Below are positions 20,067-31,932 of a stretch of 64,000 nucleotides of DNA, piece by piece. Within the stretch, counting starts at the first letter, position 1. Every line of letters begins with the position of its first letter. The notes beneath the pieces are model-generated. The model was not told where the DNA came from, ran no database searches, and was given only the letters and a program-made list of their open reading frames with translations. This DNA comes from Microbacterium lushaniae (lineage in GTDB: Bacteria; Actinomycetota; Actinomycetes; Actinomycetales; Microbacteriaceae), in contig NZ_CP044232.1 of NCBI RefSeq assembly GCF_008727775.1, positions 2,294,001 through 2,358,000 of the forward strand. Direction: 5' to 3'. A program made the translations under genes and the position numbers.

Positions 20067-21014
20067 ATGACAGACGTCATCCCCCTCCTCACGAGCCCGA
20101 TTCCGCTCATCCACGCTCGGGATGCTCCGCACACCACTCGAGCCGTTCGGGCCGGTGAGCTCGTGCCGGTGCTGCGGGGCGTGTACGCGCCTGCGGCGGA
20201 TTGGGCGCGCCTGGCCCCGTGGGAGCGGCACCTGGTCCGCGTCCACGCGCTGGTGCTGCTGCGGCCCGATGACCCGGCGTGCCTGGAGTCGGCGGCGGCG
20301 CTGCACGGTCTGCCGATCTTCGGCGATCCGGGGACCGTCCACGTGATCGCATCCGACGACGCCACGTCGCGGCTCGTCGGCGGGGTGCAGACGCACACCA
20401 CGCGGGATGCGCGCGAGATCGGCACCGTCGGCGGCGCGCTCCTGACCGGACTGGTGGACACGGTGGTCGACATCGCGCGGGTCCGCCACCCCGCGATCGC
20501 CCTCGCGACGGCGGATGCGGCCCTGCGCCGCGACCCGTCGCTCACCGTGGAGGCCCTTGTCGCGGCCAACGAGTCCCGCTCGTCCGCCCGCGGTCGCCGC
20601 CATGCCCGCTGGGCGCTACACCGGGCGTCCGCGCTGCCGGAGTCTCCGTTGGAGTCCATCGACCGCGCGGTGGTCGAATGGCTGGGGTTCCCCGAGCCGG
20701 AACTGCAGGTGCGCATCGGCGACGACCGCGTCGACAAGTGGTGGGCGGACCACGCCGTCGCCGGCGAGAGCGACGGCGACCTCAAGTACGACGGCCGGTT
20801 CGGCGACCCGCTCACCGCGTTGCGTGAACGACATCGGCGCGACGCGCGGCTGTTCCGCCACGGCGTCCGCGCCGTACCGCACTGGGGCTGGTCGGAGGCG
20901 CTGGCCGCCGATCCGCTCGAGTCTCTCCTCCGCTCGGCGGGCCTGCGCATCATCCGCCCCCGGGAGCACGCGCCGCTCTTCGCCCTTCAGCGCGCCCTGA
21001 CCCGCCCCCGTTGA
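20067..21014 (+). CDS. AbiEi-like N-terminal domain protein with PD-(D/E)XK nuclease-like C-terminus
   Basis: 315-residue soluble protein. Residues about 10-110 resemble the AbiEi-type antitoxin/regulator N-terminal region (RAGELVPVLRGVYAP, then a segment ending HGLPIFGDPGTVHVIA). Residues about 195-290 carry the features of a PD-(D/E)XK-type nuclease: an N-terminal glutamate (SPLESIDRAVVEWLGFPEPE), then VDKWW, then GESDGDLKY giving E-x-D-x-x-K. This two-part layout is a common orphan protein type in actinobacteria. No partner toxin gene is next to it. The start at 20067 has GGAGG 8 nt upstream. The gene is bracketed by two copies of a palindromic repeat. Function unproven. Confidence 0.65.
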   Translation: MTDVIPLLTSPIPLIHARDAPHTTRAVRAGELVPVLRGVYAPAADWARLAPWERHLVRVHALVLLRPDDPACLESAAALHGLPIFGDPGTVHVIASDDATSRLVGGVQTHTTRDAREIGTVGGALLTGLVDTVVDIARVRHPAIALATADAALRRDPSLTVEALVAANESRSSARGRRHARWALHRASALPESPLESIDRAVVEWLGFPEPELQVRIGDDRVDKWWADHAVAGESDGDLKYDGRFGDPLTALRERHRRDARLFRHGVRAVPHWGWSEALAADPLESLLRSAGLRIIRPREHAPLFALQRALTRPR

Positions 21015-21077
21015 CCTCCCCCACCCGCGAGCGGGCCGCGCCGCCCGCCGCCGCCGCCGTCCGGACCGGCCCCTACC

Positions 21078-21148
21078 CGCGAGACTGCATGCCACCGGCG
21101 AGACAACGACAGAATGTCGCGCTCTCGTCAGCTGCGTGCAGTCTCGCG
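21078..21148. repeat. Long palindromic repeat, copy 2
   Basis: Outer arms of 12 bp are perfect (CGCGAGACTGCA at 21078-21089; complement at 21137-21148). They continue into an imperfectly paired section, and the centre contains CGACAGAATGTCG, matching the central mini-palindrome of copy 1. It has the same orientation and same overall length as the copy at 19896-19964. Confidence 0.75.
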
Positions 21149-21198
21149 GATGGTGAGGGCCGGGCCGGGGCCGCGCGCGGGGTCGGGCGGGGCGGGGG

Positions 21199-24080
<2,882 letters not shown>

Positions 24081-24084
<4 letters not shown>

Positions 24085-24461
24085 GCGTCGCCGCCGGTGA
24101 GTGCGACGTAGGCGGCGCGGTCCAGGGTCCCGGTCGGCTCGGCGTCGATCCGGATCTTCACGAGCCATCCGCGTCCGTACGGGTCGTTGTTCACGATCGA
24201 GGGGTCCTCGACGACGGCGTCGTTGACGGCGACGACCGCGCCGCTCAGGGGGGCGTACAGCTCACCGACCGACTTCGTCGACTCGATCTCGCCGCACACG
24301 TCCCCCGCGCTGACGGCGGCGTCGACGGAGGGCAGGTCGACGAAGACGACGTCGCCGAGCTGGTCGGCGGCGTAGTCGGTGATCCCCACGGTGGCGACGT
24401 CGCCGTCCACGGCGATCCACTCGTGCTCGGCGGTGTACATGAGGGCATCGAGATCTGTCAT
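24081..24461 (-). CDS. gcvH: Glycine cleavage system H protein
   Basis: 126-residue lipoyl carrier that shuttles the methylamine group between P, T and L proteins. Characteristic segments are [32 protein letters not shown] and the lipoylation region [15 protein letters not shown], where the lysine in ESTKS is the lipoyl attachment site. The length is normal. Start and stop overlap gcvT and gcvP by four bases each, giving a fully coupled operon. Confidence 0.96.
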
Positions 24462-25582
24462 TGCTTCCTCCGGTAGAACGGCAGGGTGGTCACGGTGGCG
24501 GGTACGCGGGTCCCCCGGACATCGAGGGTGAGTTCGGTGCCGGATGCGGCGGCCGTCGGCGCGACGAAGGCCATCGCGATGGGATGCCCGAGCGTCGGGC
24601 TGAGTGCTCCGCTGGTGACCTCGCCGACGACACTGTCGCCGGCGTACACGGCATAGCCGGCGCGGCCGGCCCGGCGGCCGTCCGAGACGAGCCCGACGAG
24701 CACACGCGCTTGGGGCGAGACGACGGCGCCGAGACCCGCCCGCCCGACGAAGTCCTCCTTGCCGGCGGCCACGACGCGACCGAGTCCTGCCTGCGCGGGC
24801 AGGATGTGGCGGCCGAGCTCGTGCCCGTACAGGGGCATGCCCGCCTCCAGGCGCAGGGTGTCGCGGGCGGCCAGGCCCGCCGGCACGAGACCCAGGGGCA
24901 CCCCCGCCGTCATCAGCGCGTCCCACAGCGCTCCGGCGGCGTCGGCGGGCACGATCAGCTCGAACCCGTCCTCCCCGGTGTATCCCGTGCGGGCGAGGTG
25001 GACGGTGACGGGGCCGCCGCCGGCCGGGGTGAAGACCGCGTGCGCCATCCGGTAAAACCGTTGCTCCGCGATCGGCGCGGAGTGCTCCGACAGCCCGGAG
25101 ACGGCCGCGACGATGTCCGCGGCACGTGGCCCCTGCACGGCGATCAGGGCGGTGCGATCGGTCTCGTCGGTGACGGCGACGTCGAACCCTCCGCTGCGCT
25201 CGGCGAGAGCCCCGGCGACCGCGTCGCGGTTGCCGGCGTTGGCGATGACGAGGAAGCGGTCACCGCAGTGCCGGTAGACGATGACATCGTCGATGATGCC
25301 GCCCTCCGGCGTGAGGACGAGGGAGTACTTCGCCTGGTCGTAGGTCAATCCCGACAGCCGTCCCGCGAGCGCGTAGTCCAGGAACGCGGCGGCCTCGGCA
25401 CCGCGCACGTCGAACTCGGCCATGTGGGAGATGTCGAACAGTCCCGCCGCATCCCGCACGGCGTGATGCTCTGCGAGGTCGGAACTGTAGCGGACCGGCA
25501 TGAGCCAGCCACCGAAATCCGTGAAGGAAGCGCCCAGCGCCACGTGGCGGTCGTGCAGCGGCGTCGTGCGGGGGCCTGGCAT
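24458..25582 (-). CDS. gcvT: Aminomethyltransferase, T-protein
   Basis: 374-residue tetrahydrofolate-dependent T-protein that releases ammonia and makes 5,10-methylene-THF. Recognisable elements are [25 protein letters not shown] at the N terminus, [15 protein letters not shown], the [12 protein letters not shown] folate-site block, and the [12 protein letters not shown] segment. First gene of gcvTHP. The start at 25582 has GGGAG upstream. The leader carries a glycine riboswitch, so expression rises when glycine is abundant. Confidence 0.96.
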   Translation of the reverse strand: MPGPRTTPLHDRHVALGASFTDFGGWLMPVRYSSDLAEHHAVRDAAGLFDISHMAEFDVRGAEAAAFLDYALAGRLSGLTYDQAKYSLVLTPEGGIIDDVIVYRHCGDRFLVIANAGNRDAVAGALAERSGGFDVAVTDETDRTALIAVQGPRAADIVAAVSGLSEHSAPIAEQRFYRMAHAVFTPAGGGPVTVHLARTGYTGEDGFELIVPADAAGALWDALMTAGVPLGLVPAGLAARDTLRLEAGMPLYGHELGRHILPAQAGLGRVVAAGKEDFVGRAGLGAVVSPQARVLVGLVSDGRRAGRAGYAVYAGDSVVGEVTSGALSPTLGHPIAMAFVAPTAAASGTELTLDVRGTRVPATVTTLPFYRRKQ

Positions 25583-25607
25583 GAGTTCTCCCGTTCGCGT
25601 GCGGGTA

Positions 25608-25623
25608 GACACCCGGTGGTGTC
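25608..25623 (-). promoter_or_regulatory. Hairpin between riboswitch and gcvT (expression platform candidate)
   Basis: GACACC (25608-25613) pairs with GGTGTC (25618-25623) around a tetraloop, extendable by one flanking A-T pair. It lies just downstream of the second aptamer and 25 nt before the gcvT start, where an antiterminator/terminator or ribosome-site switch would act. There is no U-run, so translational or Rho-dependent control is as likely as intrinsic termination. Confidence 0.5.
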
Positions 25624-25624
25624 T

Positions 25625-25822
25625 GGGAACTCCCCCTCTGTCTTGAGCCTGAGAGTTTCGTCGCCTCATCCAGCGGATGCGGCGGCTTTCACCGTCGGCG
25701 GACCGGGGCAGTGCATCCCGGTCGCTTTCCAGAGTGGCCTGACCCGCGCGGTACGCGGACCTGAGAGATTGGCGGGGAGGCTTGCTCCTTCGGTGCCCGG
25801 AGACCGGGGCTCTCCCGCGAGG
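25625..25822 (-). ncRNA. Tandem glycine riboswitch
   Basis: Read on the minus strand, the leader begins with GGGAGAGC, continues with CACCGAAGGAGCAA, then AATCTCTCAGG and ACTCTGGA, which are the conserved pieces of a glycine type I aptamer. A second aptamer follows at once with GACGGTGAAAGCC, GACGAAACTCTCAGG and CAAGACAGAGGGG. The tandem layout in front of gcvT is the classic arrangement. The two aptamers usually act as one switch that turns gcv expression on with glycine. Confidence 0.93.
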
Positions 25823-25989
25823 GTCGTGGCCGATGTTCGATTGTCAGCCGGAGCCGGCGGCCACCCGAGGGCGGGACGCCGGGCCAGCATAGCGCGCGGC
25901 GTCGCCGGGCGACATGGGCGCGTCGGGGTGCGGGGGCCCACCGGTCTCCGGCGTCATGGCCGGAGCAGTGAAGGGCTGACGGTGCCCGC

Positions 25990-27162
25990 TCAGCGCCGGC
26001 AGGAGCCGGATGGGACTGCCGCGTCGAACGCGTCGAGTTGGGCGAGCACGGGATTCAGCTCCGCCGGGGTCATCGCGTACCCGAGGTCGTCGCCGACGTC
26101 GGAGCGGGCGAAGACGACACCTGCCACGCGGCCGTCGGTGGTGAGCACGGGACCACCGGAATTGCCGGGCTGCACGGTGGCGGCCAGCGCGTAGATCTCC
26201 CGCAGCGCGGCGGAGGAGTCGGAGATGTCGGGGACGGCGACCGTGCCGACCGAGACCACCTGCGCCGGGCCGGAGGTGAACGGGCCGCCGTGCGGGTAGC
26301 CCTGCACGACCGCGGCGTCGCCCACCGCCAGCGTCGGGGCCACGGTGAGCGGCTCGGCGCCCAGATCGTCCACCGCGACGACGGCCAGGTCGTCGATGGG
26401 GTCGAAGTACACCACGCGCCCGTCGCGGGCCGCCTCGCCGGGAAGTTCCACGACCGGCTGGGTCACCCCCGCCACCACGTGCGCGTTGGTCACGACGAGA
26501 TCGGGCGCGACGGCGAAGCCGGTGCCGCTGGCGGTGATGCCGCACGCGTATGCCACGCCGGTGATCTTCGCCACCGACTGCGCCGCACGGGTCAGGGAGG
26601 GGTCGTCGAGGGCGACGTCGGGGGTCTCGGGCGTCACGACCGGTTCGAGGAGCCGGCCGAGGGTGGGCAGGCCTTCATCGAACACCGACCCGCGCAGCTG
26701 CGCCAGCGCCGCACGCACGGGTGCCGGAGTCCCGGCGTCGATCGTGCGCAGCACCGTGGAGGATGCCAGCGCGCTGGAGACGACCGGGGTTCCGGTGGAC
26801 ACGAGCGCCCCGCCGACGAACGAGATCGCCAGCACTGCCGCCACGAGGTTCACCGCCGCGCCCAGGAGCCGTTCGGGGATGCGCAGGCGGATGCGGTCGG
26901 CTCCGCGGCGCAGCATCCGCCCGACGGCCGACCCGATCGCCGCGCCCACCAGCAGGAGGAAGATGCCGGTCGCGGCCACCGCGAGCGTGCGCCACCCGGC
27001 CACGGGAACCCACCGCCCCACGACCGGCATGAGCCAGTACGCGGCGAGGGCGCCGGCGGCCAGCCCCGCGAACAGCCCGACGCTCGCGAGCAGCCCGCGG
27101 CGCAGTCCCACGACGACCGCGATCACGAGCAGCACGATCAGCAGGACGTCCACGAGCAGCAC
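25990..27162 (-). CDS. MarP-like membrane serine protease
   Basis: 390-residue protein with four N-terminal membrane helices in a CvpA-like domain (residues 1-125) and a C-terminal trypsin-like domain outside the membrane. The catalytic triad is complete: H228 in TNAHVV, D258 in DPIDDLAV and S335 in GNSGGP. Cys207 and Cys388 are placed to form the disulfide known to control mycobacterial MarP. Known MarP proteins guard against acid and oxidative stress. The GTG start at 27162 has TAGCGT 6 nt upstream (27169-27174), suggesting a leaderless message. Divergent from a glycosyltransferase gene. Confidence 0.9.
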   Translation of the reverse strand: MLLVDVLLIVLLVIAVVVGLRRGLLASVGLFAGLAAGALAAYWLMPVVGRWVPVAGWRTLAVAATGIFLLLVGAAIGSAVGRMLRRGADRIRLRIPERLLGAAVNLVAAVLAISFVGGALVSTGTPVVSSALASSTVLRTIDAGTPAPVRAALAQLRGSVFDEGLPTLGRLLEPVVTPETPDVALDDPSLTRAAQSVAKITGVAYACGITASGTGFAVAPDLVVTNAHVVAGVTQPVVELPGEAARDGRVVYFDPIDDLAVVAVDDLGAEPLTVAPTLAVGDAAVVQGYPHGGPFTSGPAQVVSVGTVAVPDISDSSAALREIYALAATVQPGNSGGPVLTTDGRVAGVVFARSDVGDDLGYAMTPAELNPVLAQLDAFDAAVPSGSCRR

Positions 27163-27265
27163 GGGATCACGCTAGGACGACACCCTGGGAGGACCCCGAC
27201 GGCGAAGCCGGAAGCCGATCTCCTCGCGCCGGTGGCCGACGCGCTGGCGGCATCGGTGGCGGCGG

Positions 27266-27271
27266 TACGAT
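27266..27271 (+). promoter_or_regulatory. -10 box of leaderless glycosyltransferase promoter
   Basis: TACGAT followed after 7 nt by the GTG start of the glycosyltransferase; no ribosome site lies between. A minus-strand TAGCGT at 27169-27174 serves the divergent protease gene. Confidence 0.5.
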
Positions 27272-27278
27272 CGGGCGC

Positions 27279-28220
27279 GTGAGCGCGATCACCGTCATCG
27301 TGCCGGGGCACGACGTTCAGGCCTATGCGCATGAGGCGCTGGACTCCCTCCTCGCGCAGACCCGCACCGACTGGACGGCGGTGCTGGTGGATGACGCCTC
27401 CACGGATGCCACGGGCGAGCTGTTCGCCGCGGCCGCGGCCGCCGACCCGCGATTCCGCGTGGTCCGGCACGAGACCCGCCGCGGGCTCGCCGCCGCCCGC
27501 AACACGGGCCTCGACCTCGTGGACACGCCCCTCCTGGGCTTCCTCGACGCCGACGACAGGCTGCGTCCGCGGGCGTTGGAGCGGCTCATCGGGGCGCTGG
27601 ACGCATCCGGGAGTGACTTCGCGGTGGGGGCGTACGTGCGCCTGCGCCCCGACGGGGTCGGCGGGTACGCCGCCGGCGCCGTGCAGCCGTGGGTGGCGGC
27701 GGCGATGAGCCCGGCGCGCGCCGCGACCACGCTCACCGAGCACCCCGGCGCATCCGCCAACATCGTGGCCTGGTCGAAGGTGAGCCGCACGGAGTTCTGG
27801 CATCGCGCCGGCCTGCGGTTCCCCGACGGGCGGCTGTACGAAGACCAGATCGTCGCGCAGCAGATGTACGCGCGCGCCCGCGCGTTCGACGTCGTGCCCG
27901 ACGTGGTCGTGGAGTGGCGCGAGCGCGCGGACGGCACCTCCATCACGCAGGGGCGGCACGCCCTCCCCGTGCTGCAGGAGTACCTCGCGGCGATGCGCGG
28001 CGGGATCGACGTGCTCGCCGACGCGGGGCTGCACGCCGCGGTGCAGCATCGCGTCCGCCTCATCCTCGCTATGGACGTCCCGCCGCTCGTGGAGATCGCC
28101 CGCACGCACCCCGACGACGCCTACCGGCGGGCGCTCGGCGCGTTCGTCCGCGACATCCACACCTTCTCCGCACCTTCCGCGCCCCCGCCGCCTCCGGTCG
28201 CCGCCGCCCTGCTCTGGTAG
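27279..28220 (+). CDS. Family 2 glycosyltransferase
   Basis: 313-residue GT-A fold glycosyltransferase. The nucleotide-sugar binding core is seen as TVIVPGHDVQAYAHEALDSL and DDASTDATGE near the N terminus, then ARNTGLDLVDTPLLGFLDADD, where DADD is the metal-binding DxD. A later acidic LYEDQIVAQQMY block resembles the catalytic ED motif of GT2 enzymes. It probably builds a cell-wall polymer, teichoic acid or capsule. It has no membrane helix. Gene is isolated between protease and ABC exporter genes; its acceptor cannot be deduced. Confidence 0.88.
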   Translation: MSAITVIVPGHDVQAYAHEALDSLLAQTRTDWTAVLVDDASTDATGELFAAAAAADPRFRVVRHETRRGLAAARNTGLDLVDTPLLGFLDADDRLRPRALERLIGALDASGSDFAVGAYVRLRPDGVGGYAAGAVQPWVAAAMSPARAATTLTEHPGASANIVAWSKVSRTEFWHRAGLRFPDGRLYEDQIVAQQMYARARAFDVVPDVVVEWRERADGTSITQGRHALPVLQEYLAAMRGGIDVLADAGLHAAVQHRVRLILAMDVPPLVEIARTHPDDAYRRALGAFVRDIHTFSAPSAPPPPPVAAALLW

Positions 28221-28251
28221 CCCGCCCCTTCCCCTCTTCGCCGAGAGTGCA

Positions 28252-30150
28252 TCAGGAGTCGGCGGCGGATTCCTCGGTCAGGATGCGGCTGGCCGCGAGC
28301 TGCTCGGCGGCCAGGCTCGCGTACAGGCCCTCGCGCGCGAGCAGCTCGGCGTGCGTGCCGGACTCCACGATGCGCCCGGCGTCCACGACGTGGATGACGT
28401 CGGCGCCGATCACGGTGGACAGCCGGTGGGCGATCGTGAGGGTCGTGCGACCGCGCGCCGCGGCATCCAGCGCCTCCTGGACGACACGCTCCGAGACGGT
28501 GTCCAGGGCGCTGGTGGCCTCATCCAGCAGGAGGACGGGCGGGTCCTTCAGCAGCACGCGGGCGATCGCGATGCGCTGCTTCTCGCCGCCGGACAGGCGG
28601 TAGCCGCGCTCCCCCACGATCGTGTCGTAGCCGTGCTCGAAGCCGGCGATCACGTGGTGGATGTTCGCCGCCCGGCAGGCGTCCTCGATCTGGGCGTGGG
28701 TCGCGTCGGGCTTGGCGTAGCGGAGGTTGTCGCGGATCGTGGCGTGGAAGAGGTAGGTCTCCTGCGACACGATGCCGATCTCATCGACGATCGAGGCCTG
28801 CTGCAGTCGCCGCACGTCCTCGCCGGCGAACAGCACGGATCCCTCGGATGCCTCGTACAACCGCGGCGTGAGGTACAGGATCGTCGTCTTCCCCGCCCCC
28901 GAAGGTCCGACGAAGGCGACGTGGGAGCCGGGGTCGGCGACGAACGAGACGCCCTGCAGGGTCGCGCGGGTCGCCGCCGACGCATCCGGGTAGCGGAACA
29001 CCACGTCGCGGAACTCGATGCGGCCGAGCGGACCGGGCGCCTCCGCCACCGTGACGGCGTCGGGAGCGTCGCTGATCGCGGGCACCAGATCGAGATACTC
29101 GAAGATGCGGGCGAACAGGGCGGCGGAGGTCTGCAGATCCAGCGAGACGCGCATGAGACCCATGAGCGGCATCAGCAGTCGCGCCTGCACGGTCGTGAAC
29201 GCCACGATCGTGCCGGCCGTGATCGTGTCGACACCGCCGGTCACGAGGTACCCCGCGACCAGGTAGATCAGCGCCGGCACGCTCGACATGATCACCTGCA
29301 CGACGGCGAAGAACCCCTGGCCGCTCATCGCTCGGCGCACCTGCAGGCGCACCTGGTTGACGTTCTCGGTCGCGAACCGCTCCGACTCGGTGCGCTGGCG
29401 GTTGAACGACTTGGACAGCAGGATGCCCGACACGCTGAGGGTCTCCTGCGTGATCGAGGTGAGCTCCGACAGCGACTCCTGCGTCTCGCCCGCGATGCGC
29501 GCCCGCACCTGGCCGACGCGGCGCTGCACGAGGATCAGCACCGGCATCATCACCACCGCGATGATCGTCAGCCGCCAGTCGATGAGGATCATCGCCACGA
29601 GCGAGGCGACCACCGTGACGGCGTTGCCCAGGATGCTGGTGACGGTGTTGGTGAGCACCCCCGACACCCCGCCCACGTCGTTCTGCAGGCGCGACTGGAT
29701 GACGCCGGTCTTGGTGCGGGTGAAAAAACCCAGCTCCATCGCCTGCAGGTGGTCGAACAGGCGCACGCGCAGGTCGCCGGTGACGCGGTTGCCGACCGTG
29801 GAGGTGAGCCACGTCTGCACGACCCCCAGCGCGGCCGAGAGCAGGAACAACCCGATCATGATCGCCACGAGACGCAGCAGCAGCGCGAGGTCGGGCGAGC
29901 CGCCCTCGACGGGGAAGAGGGCGTCGTCGAAGATCCGCTGGACCAGCAGCGGGGGGATGACCGCGACCGCGGCGCCGGCGATCACGAGGACGGCCGTGAC
30001 GAGGATGCGCCCCCGGTACGGGCGGAACAGCTCCACCACGCGGCTGCCCAGGTGCGCCACGCGCGGGGCCTGCGCATTCAAGCGGCGCTGGGCCTGGATG
30101 TCGACCCCGCGGAACGCGGCGCCACCTCCGGCCCGGCCACCCATACTCAT
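28252..30150 (-). CDS. ABC exporter, fused membrane and ATPase domains
   Basis: 632-residue half-transporter of the multidrug/lipid exporter class. Residues about 40-345 hold six helices; residues about 375-615 hold the ATPase with Walker A GPSGAGKTTILY, the Q-loop SQETYLF, signature LSGGEKQRIAIARVL, Walker B VLLLDEATSALD and switch histidine IAHRLST. All catalytic elements are intact, so it should act as a homodimer. TAGGCT at 30158-30163 lies 7 nt before the start. The gene is divergent from an MFS exporter, and the pair may serve export of related compounds. Substrate unknown. Confidence 0.93.
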   Translation of the reverse strand: MSMGGRAGGGAAFRGVDIQAQRRLNAQAPRVAHLGSRVVELFRPYRGRILVTAVLVIAGAAVAVIPPLLVQRIFDDALFPVEGGSPDLALLLRLVAIMIGLFLLSAALGVVQTWLTSTVGNRVTGDLRVRLFDHLQAMELGFFTRTKTGVIQSRLQNDVGGVSGVLTNTVTSILGNAVTVVASLVAMILIDWRLTIIAVVMMPVLILVQRRVGQVRARIAGETQESLSELTSITQETLSVSGILLSKSFNRQRTESERFATENVNQVRLQVRRAMSGQGFFAVVQVIMSSVPALIYLVAGYLVTGGVDTITAGTIVAFTTVQARLLMPLMGLMRVSLDLQTSAALFARIFEYLDLVPAISDAPDAVTVAEAPGPLGRIEFRDVVFRYPDASAATRATLQGVSFVADPGSHVAFVGPSGAGKTTILYLTPRLYEASEGSVLFAGEDVRRLQQASIVDEIGIVSQETYLFHATIRDNLRYAKPDATHAQIEDACRAANIHHVIAGFEHGYDTIVGERGYRLSGGEKQRIAIARVLLKDPPVLLLDEATSALDTVSERVVQEALDAAARGRTTLTIAHRLSTVIGADVIHVVDAGRIVESGTHAELLAREGLYASLAAEQLAASRILTEESAADS

Positions 30151-30330
30151 GCGAGCCAGCCTATGTCGGTGCGCGGGCGGCCCGGGTTAGGGTGGGAGGT
30201 CGGGGCCGGAGGCCGGGACCCGCACGAATGCGGGCGGATCGGGAATGCCACGTCGTGGGCCACCGTTACCGTTGCTCGTCACCGCCGGGGCTGGCGACCT
30301 GGCATCCCCAAGAACCATCGAGGAGCACGC

Positions 30331-31836
30331 GTGGCCGCCACTGACACCGACAGCATCCGCCTTCCCACCAGCTCCGCGGCACCCGCGGAGATCACGCCCC
30401 AGCAGAGCCGCGTCATCTGGCTCCTGCTCGTGGCCGCGTTCGTCGCGATCCTCAACGAGACGACGATGGGTGTGGCGATCCCCAGCCTCATCATCGACCT
30501 GAACATCACGGCGGTCGCCGCGCAGTGGTTGACGACCGCCTTCATGCTGACGATGGCGGTGGTCATCCCGATCACCGGGTTCCTCCTGCAGCGGTTCACC
30601 ACACGGCAGGTGTTCATCGCCGCGATGACGCTGTTCTCCATCGGAACGCTCGCCGCCTTCCTCTCCCCCGGCTTCCCCGCCCTCGTGGGGGCGCGCGTCA
30701 TCCAGGCCTCCGGCACGGCGATCATGATGCCGTTGCTCATGACGACGCTCATGACGATCGTGCCGCCGCATCAGCGCGGCCGGATGATGGGCCGCGTCAG
30801 CATCGTGATGGCGCTGGCCCCCGCGATCGGGCCCACCATGTCGGGAATCATCCTGGACACCCTCGGGTGGCACTGGAACTTCGGCATCATGCTGCCCATC
30901 GCCCTCGTCGCGCTGTTCGTGGGCGCGCGGTGGATCACGAACCTCGGGGAGACCCGCAGAGCGCCGATCGACGTGCCCTCGGTGATCCTGTCGGCGTTCG
31001 GATTCGGCGGTCTCGTCTTCGGCCTCAGCCAGATCGGCGGCGGTGGTCATTCCGGACCCGGCGCGGCGGCAGCGGATGCGATGTCCACCACGACGTTCGT
31101 GGCCTCCCTCGTCATCGGTGTCGTCGGTCTCGCCCTGTTCGTCTGGCGCCAGCTGGTGAAGCAGCGCTCCGACGCGGCCCTGCTGGATCTGCGGGTGTTC
31201 CGATCGCGGAACTTCTCGATCTCGGTGGCCCACCTGGGCATCATGTCGATGGCCTTCTTCGGCGCGATCACGCTGCTGCCGCTGTACCTGCAGGACGTGC
31301 GGGGAGTCTCGGCGCTGGAGACGGGGCTGATCATCCTGCCCGGCTCGCTCGCGATGGGCTTCGCGGGTCCCTTCATCGGTCGCATCTACGACCGGTGGGG
31401 CACTCGCGTGCTCCTCATCCCCGGTTCCATCGTCACGAGCGGGATGCTGTGGATGTACACCACGGTCGGGGCGACGACCCCCATCTGGCTGATCGTCGTG
31501 CTGCAGTCGATCCTGTCGCTGGGCCTGGCGATGTCGTTCACCCCGCTGTTCACGGCGTCGCTGGCCTCGCTCCAGCCCCGCTTCTACTCGTACGGATCGG
31601 CCGTGGTCGGCACCGTGCAGCAGGTCGCCGGGGCCGCCGGCATCGCGCTGCTGATCACCGTGATGTCCTCCGCCAGCGCCGCCTCGGACGCCGGAGCGGT
31701 GGATGAGCGGGGCACGCAGACGGCGTACCTGATCGCCGCGCTGCTGTCGCTGCCGACCATCCTCGGCGCCTTCCTCATCCGCAAGCCGGCCGACGATCCC
31801 GCCGCACCGAGCGGTGACGCCGCGCTCGCGCACTGA
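30331..31836 (+). CDS. DHA2-type MFS multidrug efflux transporter
   Basis: 501-residue protein with 14 predicted membrane helices, the DHA2 (EmrB/QacA) drug:proton antiporter class. Motif C-like LAPAIGPTMSGIILD near residue 165 is the antiporter signature; LNETTMGVAIPSLIIDLNI near residue 35 is the motif D1 region. The GTG start at 30331 is set by GAGGAG upstream; a much longer upstream frame is spurious. Divergent from the ABC exporter with 180 bp between. No TetR-like regulator is adjacent, so its control is not visible. Confidence 0.92.
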   Translation: MAATDTDSIRLPTSSAAPAEITPQQSRVIWLLLVAAFVAILNETTMGVAIPSLIIDLNITAVAAQWLTTAFMLTMAVVIPITGFLLQRFTTRQVFIAAMTLFSIGTLAAFLSPGFPALVGARVIQASGTAIMMPLLMTTLMTIVPPHQRGRMMGRVSIVMALAPAIGPTMSGIILDTLGWHWNFGIMLPIALVALFVGARWITNLGETRRAPIDVPSVILSAFGFGGLVFGLSQIGGGGHSGPGAAAADAMSTTTFVASLVIGVVGLALFVWRQLVKQRSDAALLDLRVFRSRNFSISVAHLGIMSMAFFGAITLLPLYLQDVRGVSALETGLIILPGSLAMGFAGPFIGRIYDRWGTRVLLIPGSIVTSGMLWMYTTVGATTPIWLIVVLQSILSLGLAMSFTPLFTASLASLQPRFYSYGSAVVGTVQQVAGAAGIALLITVMSSASAASDAGAVDERGTQTAYLIAALLSLPTILGAFLIRKPADDPAAPSGDAALAH

Positions 31837-31897
31837 CGACCGGGTAGCGCGGTCGCGTCGCGGAAGCAACCCCCGCCGGCGGGGCGGTGGGCCTTCC

Positions 31898-31903
31898 TAG
31901 CGT
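31898..31903 (+). promoter_or_regulatory. -10 box before the PfpI/DJ-1 gene
   Basis: TAGCGT lies 35 bp ahead of the ATG, leaving a short leader that contains GAGGAG as ribosome site. Unlike many genes in this window, this one would have a leader. Confidence 0.45.
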
Positions 31904-31932
31904 GGACAGACCGAACACGTGAGGAGTGCACC

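Noticed and set aside
17078..20953. Very long open frame of 1291 codons on the minus strand
   Set aside because: Only the last 594 codons form a real lipoprotein; the rest is a shadow of the CPBP and AbiEi-like genes in GC-rich sequence.
19896..21148. CRISPR array or insertion-sequence ends
   Set aside because: Only two copies with a gene between, no spacer series, no transposase; better described as palindromic repeats.
28351..30330. Plus-strand frame antisense to the ABC exporter, continuous with the MFS gene
   Set aside because: The MFS protein begins at 30331 with a ribosome site; the upstream extension is an antisense shadow of the exporter.
30187..31869. 560-codon minus-strand frame opposite the MFS transporter
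   Set aside because: Highly charged, repetitive shadow sequence with no fold or start; codon pattern follows the plus-strand gene.
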